Shown here one piece after another: positions 44,990-55,008 of a stretch of DNA of 64,000 nt. Both the position numbers and the translations under genes were made by a program. Source of the stretch: Cryptomeria japonica (Eukaryota; Streptophyta; Pinopsida; Cupressales; Cupressaceae); the NCBI RefSeq assembly GCF_030272615.1, contig NC_081414.1:339802502-339866501 (forward strand). The letters are read 5' to 3'. The stretch's first letter is position 1. Every line of letters starts with the position of its first letter. Below the pieces are notes generated by a model. It saw only the letters and a list, made by a program, of their open reading frames with translations. It did no database searches and was not told where the DNA came from.

Positions 44990-46587
44990 TGGTGCAGGAG
45001 CACCTAGGACTTAAGCTTACAGATTTTTCTCATTTTGGCTTGTACTGACCCTATCCAAGTCAGGTATTGAATAAGGACTCTAGGAGGGTCCAAGAGTGAG
45101 TGTGATGAGTGAAATGTAGGCCTAGATTGAGTTAGTTATTCTTAGGCTTGCATTTTGTGCATAAGTAGTGGTTTGAGTAGGTAATTGACCTTCTTGATGG
45201 TCAAAAGTGTCAAAACTTGGTCTTAGAAATTCTTTAAAATTCATGAGTAATGACTTAGAATAGGTTTCATAGGTTGAAAAGACAAAAAGTGCAAAGAGGG
45301 CAAAGTTGCAAAAAGTTGTAATGACAATTTTTGTCCTAAATAGATTAGTGATGTAGTTGGGGATATTCCAATGCCCTATAATTCCTCCACACATGGGGAA
45401 GACTATAAAAACCTTCTCTTGCATGGTTACCAAGGTTGGAGATTTTGTTTTTGTAAGTTCAACAATCTAAAACTACTCATTTTCGGACTGTTTGACATCA
45501 TTTTGGCTTATTTTGCTCATATTGTGTATGTAAATGGATTGAATCCATTGATCTAGTAATGTATTGAGTTTTTTTGGTGTGTTCTAGAGTTTTTATTTTC
45601 ATTTCAAGCTTTTTAGTTAAGTTGTATTAGTGTTTTCATTGCTTTGTTTGCAAACAGCCAGTTTTGGCTTATAAATAGCTCTTTTGTGTAAAATTGTTGC
45701 CCCATGAATTCCCTTTGTGCTACCATAATGACCTATTGGGAAATGTAAGGTAATCACCTATACAATGTACATATGTAGGGACAAGTGCTGGAGATAAATT
45801 TTGATGTGACTATCACCTTGTTCTAGGTGAGTTCAGGAGCAACTCGGCTAGAGGAGATAGGGTAAATTTGGAGTGTAAAGTGCAGGGGTGGATGCAAGAC
45901 CATAAAATAACATTTTGGAGGGGTCCATAAAGCTCATATAGAGTTTCCTATGGAAGGGGAAGACATAAAAAATCCATTTGATTCTCATTTTCCAAACTAG
46001 ACCAGTCACTGCCGGTTAGAAGGCCTAGAAACCCTTCAAAACCCTCATTTTTGGGTTAAGGCATTGTCCGATGGATTGAGAAGCCAAAAACACATAAATA
46101 TCTTGGGGATAGGTGTACCATTGAAGAATATAAAATCTTTTTGTAGGGTCTTTTGGACCATTTTCCTCCAAGCCCTAGAAAACCGGATTTTGGAGACCTA
46201 ATTGGGGCTCATTCCTTGTAGCCCTTTCCTAGGCAAAATCGTGAAATCGGTAAGGAAGGAAATGAGAGAAAACCTCAATTAGACCCAAAAGGAATTCAAA
46301 ACATGTTAAAATCTACCTCCATACCTCTACATCAACTCACGATAATAGGAGGTCAAATTGACAAGTTGAAGCCAAGACAACCATAATGAGCACATGGGAA
46401 ACATTGTGAATCGGTAGGGTTCCTAGTGAAAACACTTCAAGAAAACACATTGAAATTGACAAGAATAAATCCTTAGAAGAGATTTAGAAGGACCTAGAGG
46501 TCTTAGAGCATAGCTAGGCCTTGAAAGTTTATGTAATTGAGCAACACCAATTAGGTGAAGTGTGAGCAAGCTAGGTGAACCCCATCA
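44990..46587 (+). repeat. A 3' LTR
   Basis: 1598 bp, TGGTGCAGGAGC...GAACCCCATCA, paired with 14667-16310. TATA-like box at 45669-45677. Confidence 0.95.
45669..45677 (+). promoter_or_regulatory. TATA box in the A 3' LTR
   Basis: GGCTTATAAATAGCTC, as in the 5' LTR. Confidence 0.55.
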
Positions 46588-46592
46588 TTTAC

Positions 46593-47850
46593 CTTCACCA
46601 ATACTGATTGTCTCCATAATTTTGACCCTATGGCTCAGCTTCTTATTATCCTCCACAACTTTCTTGTAACTATTAATTAACCAATCGATGGTATCCACCA
46701 ACCCTTTCAAACCCTCAGTGGGGGGATTTGAAGGGGGGGTTTTCTCACCAGGATTGTCCTGTTCATTTTTGGGGATGTCGCCACTAGTGATCTTATCGAC
46801 ATTTCCACCAACCCTCTAATCAAAACCTTCCCTTGTTATCTCCTCCTCCAATTTCTAGTTGATGTCAAGATCCTTTCTATGCACTTTGTCCTCTAGTTCC
46901 TTATCATAATCATCTTGCCTCGTATGTTTGTTCCTTATCTGAATGGAACTTTTAGTTTTCTTTTTTTGAGGAGACTAGGATTCATCTTTCTCAGGATACT
47001 CAGAGACCTCCTCCTCCAAGGAGGAGGAGGAATGGATCTAGAACACCTTTTCTTTAGTTTTTTTCTTACCCTTAGAAGAGGAGGGCTTGGTACTCACTTG
47101 TTTTCTTTTCTTACCAATTTCATCTTCAAAGTCTTCCAGACTCTCCTCTGACTCACTCATCGAATCACTTTCACACTCCTCACCCATAGAAAAACCAAAA
47201 TCTGACCTTTCCTCCTTTAACTCGGAGATAGAATGTTGAGGATGGTAATTTTGGGTGTCTTTTAAATGGTCATAAATTAACGCCATAAGACCTTGATGCA
47301 TGGTTGTATCACCCTTAGGGTTATCTCTATGGGCTTTAATGGTAGTATTAATTGAACACAGCAAGAAATATGGAATATTCTTTTTCATCATACCTTAAAT
47401 GATTAAGCAATACAAAATGATAGCCATACACTTTTCTAAATCTTTCATCCAAGGTAATGTAACACATAAGAGAAAACAAAACCTCTCTCCATGGCTTAAC
47501 AAATGCCCTAGGTGGGTAGTAGGTTTTACTTAGCTTTACTAGATGCTTCTTCTTCTTTGTCGTTTCAGGGTATCACTTAATTGCCTCTTTGCTTAGTTTT
47601 CTATCTCTGTAGTAATTGCTTCCTTCCCTGCCAAGACCCATGACCTGAGTAATTAGGTCTTCATCAATGGAGATTGTTTGATCTCCCATCTTCAAGGTGC
47701 CCTTCCTCCAATTTTTTCAAAAAAAGTTAATGATTGTGGCATCCCTCCCATGTAGCCTCTCCATAAACTTAGTAAAATTGCCCTTTTGCAAGATGTTCCA
47801 AATTACCTCCTTTTTTTTCTACTCCTTACAGTTGTTGGTTTCATATCAAC
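46593..47850 (-). pseudogene. Insert L main ORF, function unknown, acidic and Lys-rich C-terminal half
   Basis: Reading downward: WNILQKGNFTKFMERLHGRD, KMGDQTISIDEDLITQVMGL then GREGSNYYRDRKL, LVKLSKTYYPPRAFVKPWRE, LFSLMCYITLDERFRKVYGY, then 47038-47391 with NTTIKAHRDNPKGDTTMHQG and LMALIYDHLKD. An acidic Ser-rich stretch (SDSMSESEESLEDFEDE) and Lys clusters follow, then a helical tail to 46593. Frame changes and stops are present. The IDEDLITQV(M)GL(G) segment resembles the REAVRAVTGLP segment of F and E. I cannot name the family. It could be an ORF of a non-LTR element or of a captured gene. Confidence 0.5.
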
Positions 47851-48003
47851 GTCTATTTCCTCCCATTTTTTCGCTTTTCAAAATAGAAGGTTGAAAGTTG
47901 CAGAAAGTTGTAGGAAAGAAATTTCTTGAAGCGACCACATATACCCATAAAGCATTAGAAAATGTGCCATTTGTCTTGTAATAAATGGTATTGACATAAT
48001 GAT
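47674..48003. repeat. 330-bp direct repeat, copy 1
   Basis: Matches 54679-55008 at the same length with about ten substitutions (roughly 3 percent). It ends exactly at the E left LTR boundary. The other copy continues past this point into unbroken L sequence. Confidence 0.9.
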
Positions 48004-48799
48004 TGTTAGGAATCCCACAAATACTGAGAGGGGGGGGTGAATCAGTATCTAACCGGTGAGTAGAATTTCTTGAATTATAACATGCAAAACATATTATAAT
48101 AGTGTACCGGTATGCAAGAAATAATGCAATAAACATAATTAAGAACATCCACATGAAAAGTACACCATAACACAAGGTTTTAACGAGGAAACCTAGTGTG
48201 GGAAAAACCTCAGTGGGATTTGTGACCCACAATATTCACTCACTGGCCAATAAGAGAATATTACTTACAATAGGGGCCTGCACATGCAGGAAGGCCAACT
48301 GCCTAGAGCTCACTGCTCAATGGGAAGTTGCACTGACTTACAATGAGGATTATACAAATCCAATATCTTGTACTACTTTACAATAACATCTATAATGCCT
48401 GATCCAGTATCGGTTGCTACTCTGCTTCTTACATAAACCCCTTAGCCTATATTTCACATAATAGGTCTGCCTAATATTTTTCCTTTATGCTTCCTCTCCC
48501 ATTGCCAAATGTCTACAATGATCTCTTTTATATATAAGAGTCATTTTACAATTTGCCAAGTCGGCTTACAAAGTTTTTACAATAATAAACAAAATGTAAT
48601 ATAACAAAATCTTGTCGGCCTCTGTGCCGGTATACTTCTTTTCTTTGTGTCAGTGTTGGTGTCCTAAGTGCCGGTGTAGAGTGTGATCTGTTGATGCCGG
48701 TATAATGCCTTTGCCGGTGCCATAGGATTGCAAGGTTGCCATCAATGACAAAACCTTCAATCACATACAATGTCTCATTGGAGTGTGCATATGCCAACA
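48004..48799 (-). repeat. E LTR, left copy
   Basis: 796 bp. Minus strand TGTTGGCATATGCAC...GGATTCCTAACA. Contains a perfect hairpin CCTGCACATGCAGG at 48277-48290, four GCCGGT words at 48627-48720, and the C-rich and GGGAAAAACC blocks. The PPT AAAGGGGGAGAT is at 48800-48812. Confidence 0.93.
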
Positions 48800-49000
48800 A
48801 TCTCCCCCTTTGGCATTGATGGCAACACTCATGAGAAATTTCAAAAATGTATCCAAAAATGTGAAGTACAAAAATGTTACCAAAAATGTGTGTGCTCCCC
48901 TTGAGCATATGATTCCTGTGATATTGAATTTTCTCATCCCACTACTCCCCCTTTGGCATCAATGACAAAGGTTGTCAAGATGTCAGTAGAATTTGTAGTT

Positions 49001-49558
49001 TCAACCTTGTAACTGGTTGGTTAAAATTTGAAAAAGATCTCCCAAAATCAAGTTTATACTATCCATAAACTTCTTGCTATCCTTTATTGTTGTCTCTGTT
49101 CTCTTCACTGTACTGGTGAGATGTTGCAAATGCTCTGTCGGTGTTTTTTGTCCCTGTATTAGTGCTTTTGATACTTCCTTCCATAGTGGTGCTAGATAGT
49201 CCAATCTTGGACTTAGTTTTAATCTCAAATGTTTTGCCTTATTCACTATTTTTTCTCTCTCTCTTTCCAATTTAAGTAAATCTTCTTCAAAATTTATTAT
49301 CTTCTCCTCAAAAACTGATAGTGTATCAAGTGAGTTAACAAAATTATCTGCAAGTTTATTGATCTCATCCTGTACCTTGCTCATCTTTTTGTCTATATCT
49401 ACAGTCAAAAAGTTTGTCTTACAAGTGTCTTTGTATAGAGTTTTGTACTCTTTCAATAAATTACACAATTCCGATAGAAGTGTGTCAAAATATCTATTAC
49501 ACTTATTTATTTGCTCATCAAACAATTTTTGTTTTTCAATTTCTACTTTATCCTTCAA
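49001..49558 (-). pseudogene. E second ORF, C-terminal coiled coil
   Basis: 185 open residues with long heptads (FEEKIINFEEDLLKLERERE then KIVNKAKHLRLKLSPRLD), equivalent to 33193-33630 of F and to 53810-54326. A partner-binding or oligomerisation role is possible but not shown. Continues upstream (49600-50180) into a region with a GTT microsatellite (49919-49937) that encodes an Asn run on this strand. Confidence 0.65.
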
Positions 49559-50170
49559 TGACTCTTCCTTTATTTTCTCAATGTTTTATGTGATATATTT
49601 ACACAGTGTATCAAGTTGTCCTAAAGAATCTTCATTGTCTATATTATAATTAGGAGCAATTACCTTCAAAATTGGTATGGTATCATCAATTGCCTTCTAA
49701 GCTTGTGAGCTGCAGTCTGTTATCTTTTTTATTGAATCTAATAGTAGCTCAGTCACATTAGTTTATTTGTAGCTTGATGATGAACCAACATTCTGAGTAC
49801 CATCAGTGCAAGTAACCAAGCTTGTATTGACCTCTGGTAGGTTTGTTTGTGTCTGCATTTCTTTAAGCAATGGTTTTCTATTTCTCCAGTTGCCGGTGGC
49901 ACTGTTTCCTTATGTTCCTATTGTTGTTGTTGTTGTTGTTCTTGTTCTGGAGCCTTTTTCTTTGTTTGTTGCATTGTCTCAATCTGAGTCTCAACCTTTT
50001 GCTCTTTGTCTTCTGCCGGTTTCTCCTGTGTGTTTTTTCAGTTTGCTTAGCTACCAGAGGCTCACTAGCCATGTTAGTCTTATCAGTTGTATCTTTGTTT
50101 ACCACTATGTTGATCTTTTGAGTATCAACATCCATAGTATATAAGACTTCAGGATTAGGATTTCCATCCT

Positions 50171-50503
50171 CTACATCCATACTCTCAAGGACCTTTTATC
50201 AGATGTTGCACCAGTTAGGTTTGTAACTAGGTCATTGGATACCTTCTTGGTTTTATCTGGCCTTTTACCAGTTGTTGGTAACCCTGTGACAGCTTTCATG
50301 GCTTCCTTAGTGATTTTTTGGACTGCATCTAACCAAAAAAATTCACCATGTACCCTGCTTAAGACTATCCTAATCACATCCTTGGGGAATTCAGGAATGC
50401 TAAGGATCTCTGTAAATCCTAGGGTTTCAATGATCTTGTGCTCATCTTTTACATTGCCGGTTTTATCACAAGGAAAACAATATTCATGACTTCTTTCAAG
50501 CAT
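50171..50503 (-). pseudogene. E second ORF, VTGLP region
   Basis: Reads KIIETLGFTEILSIPEFPKD, VHGEFFWLDAVQKITKEAMK then AVTGLPTTGKRPDK, and TGATSDKRSLRV, homologous to F 35800-36056. At about 50176 it jumps directly to the DVEDGNPNPEVLYTM region. The skipped part (NDVTDINVTF... to APREPK) is found inverted at 50490-51033. The upstream end stops at an inversion junction near 50489. Confidence 0.75.
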
Positions 50504-51033
50504 TAAAGGCCAAAATGAAGAAAAAAAATTAGGTTATCACAAAACATTGTCGAGAAATACAAAGATGAAATATGCTTTGTAATCAAGAAGGATGAAATCT
50601 GGATGGAAGCTGTCATCCCTAGGAAAGTTTGGGTAACCGAGATGGGCTATGAAACAGATGATCATATAATTGAAACATATGCTAAAGCATTTCTAGAAGC
50701 CCCGAGAGAACCTAAGAGTTAATGATGTAACAGACATTAATGTGACATTTATCAGCATGATATCAGGGTATAAAGCTACTCATGCAAATAGACTCAATTC
50801 AGTTTCAAGTTTATGCATTAAGAGTGCTTATGATATGGTCACAGATAATGCAAAGATTGATATATGTGAGTGGTTAAAGGATGAATTAATTGACAACCTT
50901 GGAAAGATTAAGAAGGACAAGAAAGGAACTTTCAGGTTTGGAAATCCGTTAGTATGTGTGATTCTACATATAACCAAATAGGTTCCTGGTATAGGCTACA
51001 AAGAACTTGGATATGATATACCGGTAGGTAAAC
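50490..51033 (+). pseudogene. E second ORF, inverted middle pieces in swapped order
   Basis: 50490-50720 (plus) encodes FFQALKAKMK...EICFVIKKDEIWMEAVIPRK and VWVTEMGYET. 50725-51033 encodes NDVTDINVTFISMISGYKAT, LCIKSAYDM, ELIDNLGKIKKDKKGTFRFG and GYDIPVGKQL. In F the second block precedes the first, so the two were both inverted and exchanged. Confidence 0.75.
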
Positions 51034-51041
51034 AGTTAACA

Positions 51042-52119
51042 GAGCCTGGTCCTCTATTTTCAGAAGCCTAATAGCTTGAGGAAGATTTTGACACCATTAA
51101 AGATGGAGAATCTGATGAAGCAACTTGAAGGAGCTCTTTCAAACTATGAAGTAGAGAAATTGAAAAATATCAAACTAGAAGATGATTTAAGGGCAGCTCA
51201 AGATATCATTCAGGCACTTCAAGAAAATTTTACTGTTGCAAGAAATAAGAGAAGATAACTTTGTGAAAAATTGCAAAATGAGAATGATGAAAAGGAATCA
51301 CTTAATGATATGATAAGAAAGCTGAAACAAGAGAACATGACAACAAAGAATGAGATGCAGGATATGACTATGAGATTTTGCAAAGAGATTGAGGATAGGA
51401 AGAAGAATGAAGAAGAATTGACCAGAAGACTAAGTGATGTAGCAAATGAGAACACAAGACATAGCTATGAAAATGACATGTTGAAGACAGATCTGATGCA
51501 TACTCATAATGACTCAAATGAACTGATGAGACAAAAAGAAGTCTTAGAAAGAGAACTAGAAACTACAAATCAACATAAAGAAAAATTCAAGAAAAGCTCT
51601 GAGGAACTTGGTACCTTGTTAAAGAATCAAAAACCTAAAGGTGACACTTCTGGAATTAACTTTGAAGTTTGTGAAAGCTCCAGTACTGCAAATACTCAGG
51701 ATCACAGCAAACCAGTAAGACAGCCTAATTCTTATAAATTCAATGGAAAATACTTTAACTATAATAAGTATGTTCATAGAGCAAATGAATGCAGATCTAG
51801 AAATTATCATAATATCAACACACCCACCAATCAATTTTCTAAATGCAACAAAGTTGGTCACAACTCTAAAAATTGCAGAATGAATGTGAGATGTTATGTT
51901 TGTGGAAGATTTGGACATTTATCTAATCAATGCATAACACAAACCGGCATAGGTTATGGGAAAGCTATTCAGAAGAATAATGTAACTTGTTATGCATGTA
52001 ACAAGATTGGGCATATTGCAAAATTCTTTAGAAGTAAAGGAACACCTGTAGACAACAAAAGTTCTAGCTTGAAAGGTAAAGAAAATTTTGAAGAGGTTAA
52101 GCAAGAATTCTCAAAATAA
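51042..52119 (+). pseudogene. E Gag-like ORF: coiled coil plus CCHC zinc knuckles
   Basis: A primer-binding-site remnant (CAGAGCCTGG, 51047-51056) precedes the ORF. 51076-51258 and 51271-52119 (282 open residues), separated by one stop, carry a long coiled coil (EDRKKNEEELTRRLSDVANE, MRQKEVLERELETTNQHKEK). Then come four knuckle-like units: YFNYNKYVHRANEC (first two Cys lost), CNKVGHNSKNC, CYVCGRFGHLSNQC (complete) and CYACNKIGHIAKFF (last Cys lost). Zinc knuckles bind the genomic RNA for packaging. There is no LTR next to this gag, and it runs opposite to the neighbouring LTRs, because the complex is rearranged. Confidence 0.82.
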
Positions 52120-52415
52120 TAGATTAGAAAAGCTTATCTAAATATTGGGAATACTCCTCCACCGGTAGAACAAATCAATGCTTCACTGATAGGATAGAGT
52201 GATGCTTCACCAGAAGGACAGAGCAGTGCTCCACCGGCAAGAAACTCTTCATCTAATTGAAGAAAGTTTCCTTGAGGGTTTGGCAATCTAATGACACATG
52301 TGCTATTATTCCCTCGGTTAGAAATAAGAAGTTGAAAATTACTTTTTACCGATAGACAATGTTAAGAGAATACTTAACCGACATGCATGTAATGTGGTAG
52401 ATGGCAAAAAGACAC

Positions 52416-52422
52416 TATAAAA
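52416..52422 (+). promoter_or_regulatory. Internal TATA box before the E second ORF
   Basis: GACACTATAAAATTGAGG, 148 bases before ATG 52564, followed by a leader without ATG. F has the same arrangement at 149 bases. Confidence 0.55.
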
Positions 52423-52563
52423 TTGAGGTTTTGGCTCCATTCCATTTCATCGAGATTTCAAACCTACGAAGAGTGCGAAGATTCCGAGCTAAGGCATTTC
52501 GAGCAAGAGGCAAGAACACTCCAAGCATTCATCCATCCTAAAAGCAGTAAAAGGTATTTTATC

Positions 52564-52796
52564 ATGGCATCCACCTCTGCAATTGAATATATAGCAAACC
52601 CTACTATTGTCAAAGTAATAAAAAGACCTAGGCCAGTATTTCAATTAGTTCCCGAGGTAGCAAAGAAAGATGATACCTTAGGTGCTTTTTCTCAAATTCC
52701 CAAGGGAGTTTTTTATGCTGAAGACCCCAAAATTTGCATCCACTGCAACATTGAGGAACTAGGAGATGAAGAGATTAAAACCATGTTTAAAACTGT
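52564..52796 (+). pseudogene. E second ORF, N-terminus
   Basis: Begins MASTSAIEYIANPTIVKVIK and continues RPRPVFQLVPEVAKKDDTLG, AFSQIPKGVFYAEDPKICIH and CNIEELGDEEIKTMFKT. It aligns with F 36269 downward (ANPT, AFSEIPKG, YAEDPRIYIHC). An open frame of 150 residues also runs upstream through the leader. The ATG is chosen from homology and from the TATA position. Broken at 52796, where a 26-base piece of the PPT-side internal region and then an LTR follow. Confidence 0.75.
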
Positions 52797-52822
52797 GATA
52801 TTGAATTTTCTCATCCCACTAC

Positions 52823-53601
52823 TAGGAATCCCACAGATACTGAGAGAGGGGGGTGAATCAGTATCTAACTGGTGAGTAGAATTTCTTGAATTAAAACATG
52901 TAGAACATATTATAATAGTGTACCAGTATGCAAGAAATAATGCAATAAACAAAATTAAGAACATCCACGTGAAAAGCGCACCATAACACAAGGTTTTAAC
53001 AAGTAAACCCAATGTGGGAAAAACCTCGGTGGGATTTGTTACCCACAATATTCACTCACTGGCCAATAAGAGAATATTACTTACAATAGGGGAAGGCCAA
53101 CTGCCTAGATCTCACTACTCTGTGGGAAGTCTCACTGACTTACAATGAGGATTATACAAATCCAATATCTTGTGCTCGTTTACAATATCATCTATAATGC
53201 TTGATCCAGTATCGGTTGTTGCTCTACTTCTTACATAAACCCCTTAGCCTATATTTCACATAATAGGTCTGCCTAATATTTTTCCTTTATGCTTCCTCTC
53301 CCATTGCCAAATGTTTACAATGATCTCTTTTATATATAAGAGTCATTTTACAATTTTCCAAGCCGTCTTACAAAGTTTTTACAATAATAAACAAAATGTA
53401 ATATAACAAAATCATGTCGGCCTCTATGTCGGTATACTTCTTTTCTTTGTGCCAATGCTGGTGTCCTAAGTGCTGGTGTAGAGTGTGATCTGCTGATGCT
53501 GGTATAATGCCTTTGTCGGTGCCATAGGATTGCAAGGTTTCCATCAATGACAAAACCTTCAATCACATACAATGTCTTATTGGAGTGTGCATATGCCAAC
53601 A
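52823..53601 (-). repeat. E LTR, right copy
   Basis: 779 bp. Lacks the first three bases of its plus-strand left end (joins at TAGGAATCCC). Differs from the left copy by substitutions and by a precise loss of the 14-bp hairpin CCTGCACATGCAGG at 53089-53092. PPT at 53602-53614. Confidence 0.92.
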
Positions 53602-54678
53602 ATCTCCCCCTTTGGCATTGATGGCAACACTCATGAGAAATTTCAAAAATGTATCCAAAAATGTGAAGTACAAAAATGTTACCAAAAATGTGTGTGCTCC
53701 CCCTGAGCATATGATTCCTATGATATTGAATTTTCTCATCCCACTACTCCCCCTTTGGCATCAATGACAAAGGTTGTCAGGATGTCAATAGAGTTTGTAG
53801 TTTCAACATTGTACATGGGTGGTTACAATTTGAAAAAGGTCTCCCAAAATCAAGTTTATATTGTCCATAAACTTCTTGCTATCCTTTATTGTTGTCTCTA
53901 TTCTCTTCACTGTACCGATGAGATGCTGCAAATGCTCTACTAGTGTTTTCTATCCCTGTATTAGTGCTTCAGATACTTCCTTCTATAGTGATGCTAGATA
54001 GTCCAATCTTGGACTTAATTTTAATCTCAAATATTTTGCCTTATTCACTATTCGTTCTCTCTCTCTTTCCAATTTAAGTAAATCTTCTTCAAAATTTGTT
54101 ATCTTCTCCTCAAAAACTGATAGTATATCGATGAGTTAACAAAATTATCTGCAAGTTTATTGATCTCATCCCATACCTTACTCATCTTTTTGTCTATATC
54201 TACAGTCAAAAAGTTTGTCTTACAGGTGTCTTTGTATAGAGTTTTGTACTCTTTCAATAAATTACACAATTCTGGTAGAAGTGTGTCAAAATCTCTATTA
54301 CACTTCTTTATTTGCTCATTAAAGAATTTCTGGTCAATTCTTCTTCTTTCTTCTTCCTATCCTCAATCTCTTTGCAAAATCTCATAGTCATATCCTACAT
54401 CTCATTCTTTGTTGTCATGTTCTCTTGTTTCAACTTGCTTATTATATCATTAAGTGATTCCTTTTCATCATTCTCATTTTGCAATTTTTCACAAATTTCT
54501 CTTCTCTTATTTCTTGCAACAGTAATTTTCTTGAAGTGCCTGAATGATATCCTGAGCTACCCTTAAATCATCTTCTAGTTTGATATTTTTCAGTTTCTCT
54601 GCATCATAGTCTGAAAGAGCTCCTTCAAGTTGCTTCATCAGATTCTCCATCTTTATCGGTGTCAAGATCTTCCTCACG
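53602..54678 (-). pseudogene. E right-hand internal fragments
   Basis: 53602-54326 repeats 48800-49525 (PPT side and coiled coil of the second ORF). At about 54327 it jumps to the gag coiled coil (54327-54678), an inverted copy of 51070-51436. The end at 54678 joins flanking L sequence through the shared word TTGTT. Confidence 0.8.
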
Positions 54679-55008
54679 TTGTTTGATCTCCCATCTTCAA
54701 GGTGCCCTTCCTCCAGTTTTTCAAGAAAAAGTTAATGATTGTGGCATCCCTCCCATGGAGCCTCTCCATAAACTTAGTAAAATTGCCCTTCTGCAAGATG
54801 TTCCAAATTACCTCCTTTTTTTTCTACTCCTTACAGTTGTTGGTTTCATATCGGTGTTTATTTCCTCCCATTTTTTTGCTTTTCAAAATAGAAGGCTGAA
54901 AGTTGCAGAAAGTTGTAGGAAAGAAATTTCTTGAAGCGACCACATATACCCATAAAGCATTAGAAAATGTTGCATTTGTCTTGTAATAAATGGTATTGAC
55001 ATAATGAT
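54679..55008. repeat. 330-bp direct repeat, copy 2 (empty-site copy)
   Basis: Matches 47674-48003. Unlike copy 1 it continues without interruption through ATAATGAT into L sequence (55009 onward), so it preserves the site before E inserted. Confidence 0.9.

Larger units (their letters stand above)
14667..46587 (+). mobile_element. Element A: Ty3/gypsy chromovirus, full length, nested guests inside
   Basis: Plus-strand element with LTRs at 14667-16310 and 44990-46587 and TSD TTTAC at 14662-14666 and 46588-46592. Removing solo LTR C (16359-17403) and element B (18326-41255) leaves about 7.9 kb. Order: gag, CCHC knuckle, protease, RT, RNase H, integrase, chromodomain. The LTR start is TGGTGCAGG in the 3' copy but TAGTGCAGG in the 5' copy, a G-to-A change in the terminal dinucleotide that hides the boundary unless the TSD is used. 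The two LTRs differ at many positions, so the insertion is old. Confidence 0.95.
46588..48003 (-). mobile_element. Insert L, middle segment
   Basis: Minus-strand coding-like sequence between the A 3' LTR and the E complex. It continues directly into 14666 when A is removed (TSD TTTAC). 47674-48003 is repeated at 54679-55008. Confidence 0.6.
48004..54678. mobile_element. Complex E: rearranged copy or copies of the F-family element
   Basis: Contains two LTRs of the F family (48004-48799 and 52823-53601, both minus), each followed by the same PPT and 3' internal region. Between and after them are internal pieces in mixed orientation. Using the normal order (2 gag coiled coil, 3 knuckles, 4 second-ORF start, 5 VTGLP region, 6 and 7 following parts, 8 Pro/Thr region, 9 coiled coil, 10 PPT, 11 LTR), the window reads: 11-,10-,9-,8-,5-,7+,6+,2+,3+,4+,fragment of 10+,11-,10-,9-,2-. 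No reverse transcriptase or integrase is present. Confidence 0.85.

Noticed and set aside
46100-46290. Possible host exon within the A 3' LTR
   Set aside because: The same sequence is in the 5' LTR, and the frames are not conserved between the two copies.
49806-50144. Hydrophobic plus-strand frames around the GTT microsatellite (FLLLLLLFLFW type)
   Set aside because: They are complements of the Asn/Lys-rich E second ORF and the microsatellite, not membrane proteins.
47674-55008. 330-bp repeat as a target-site duplication of E
   Set aside because: Retrotransposon TSDs here are 5 bp. The right end of E is not an LTR terminus, so normal integration cannot have made this repeat.
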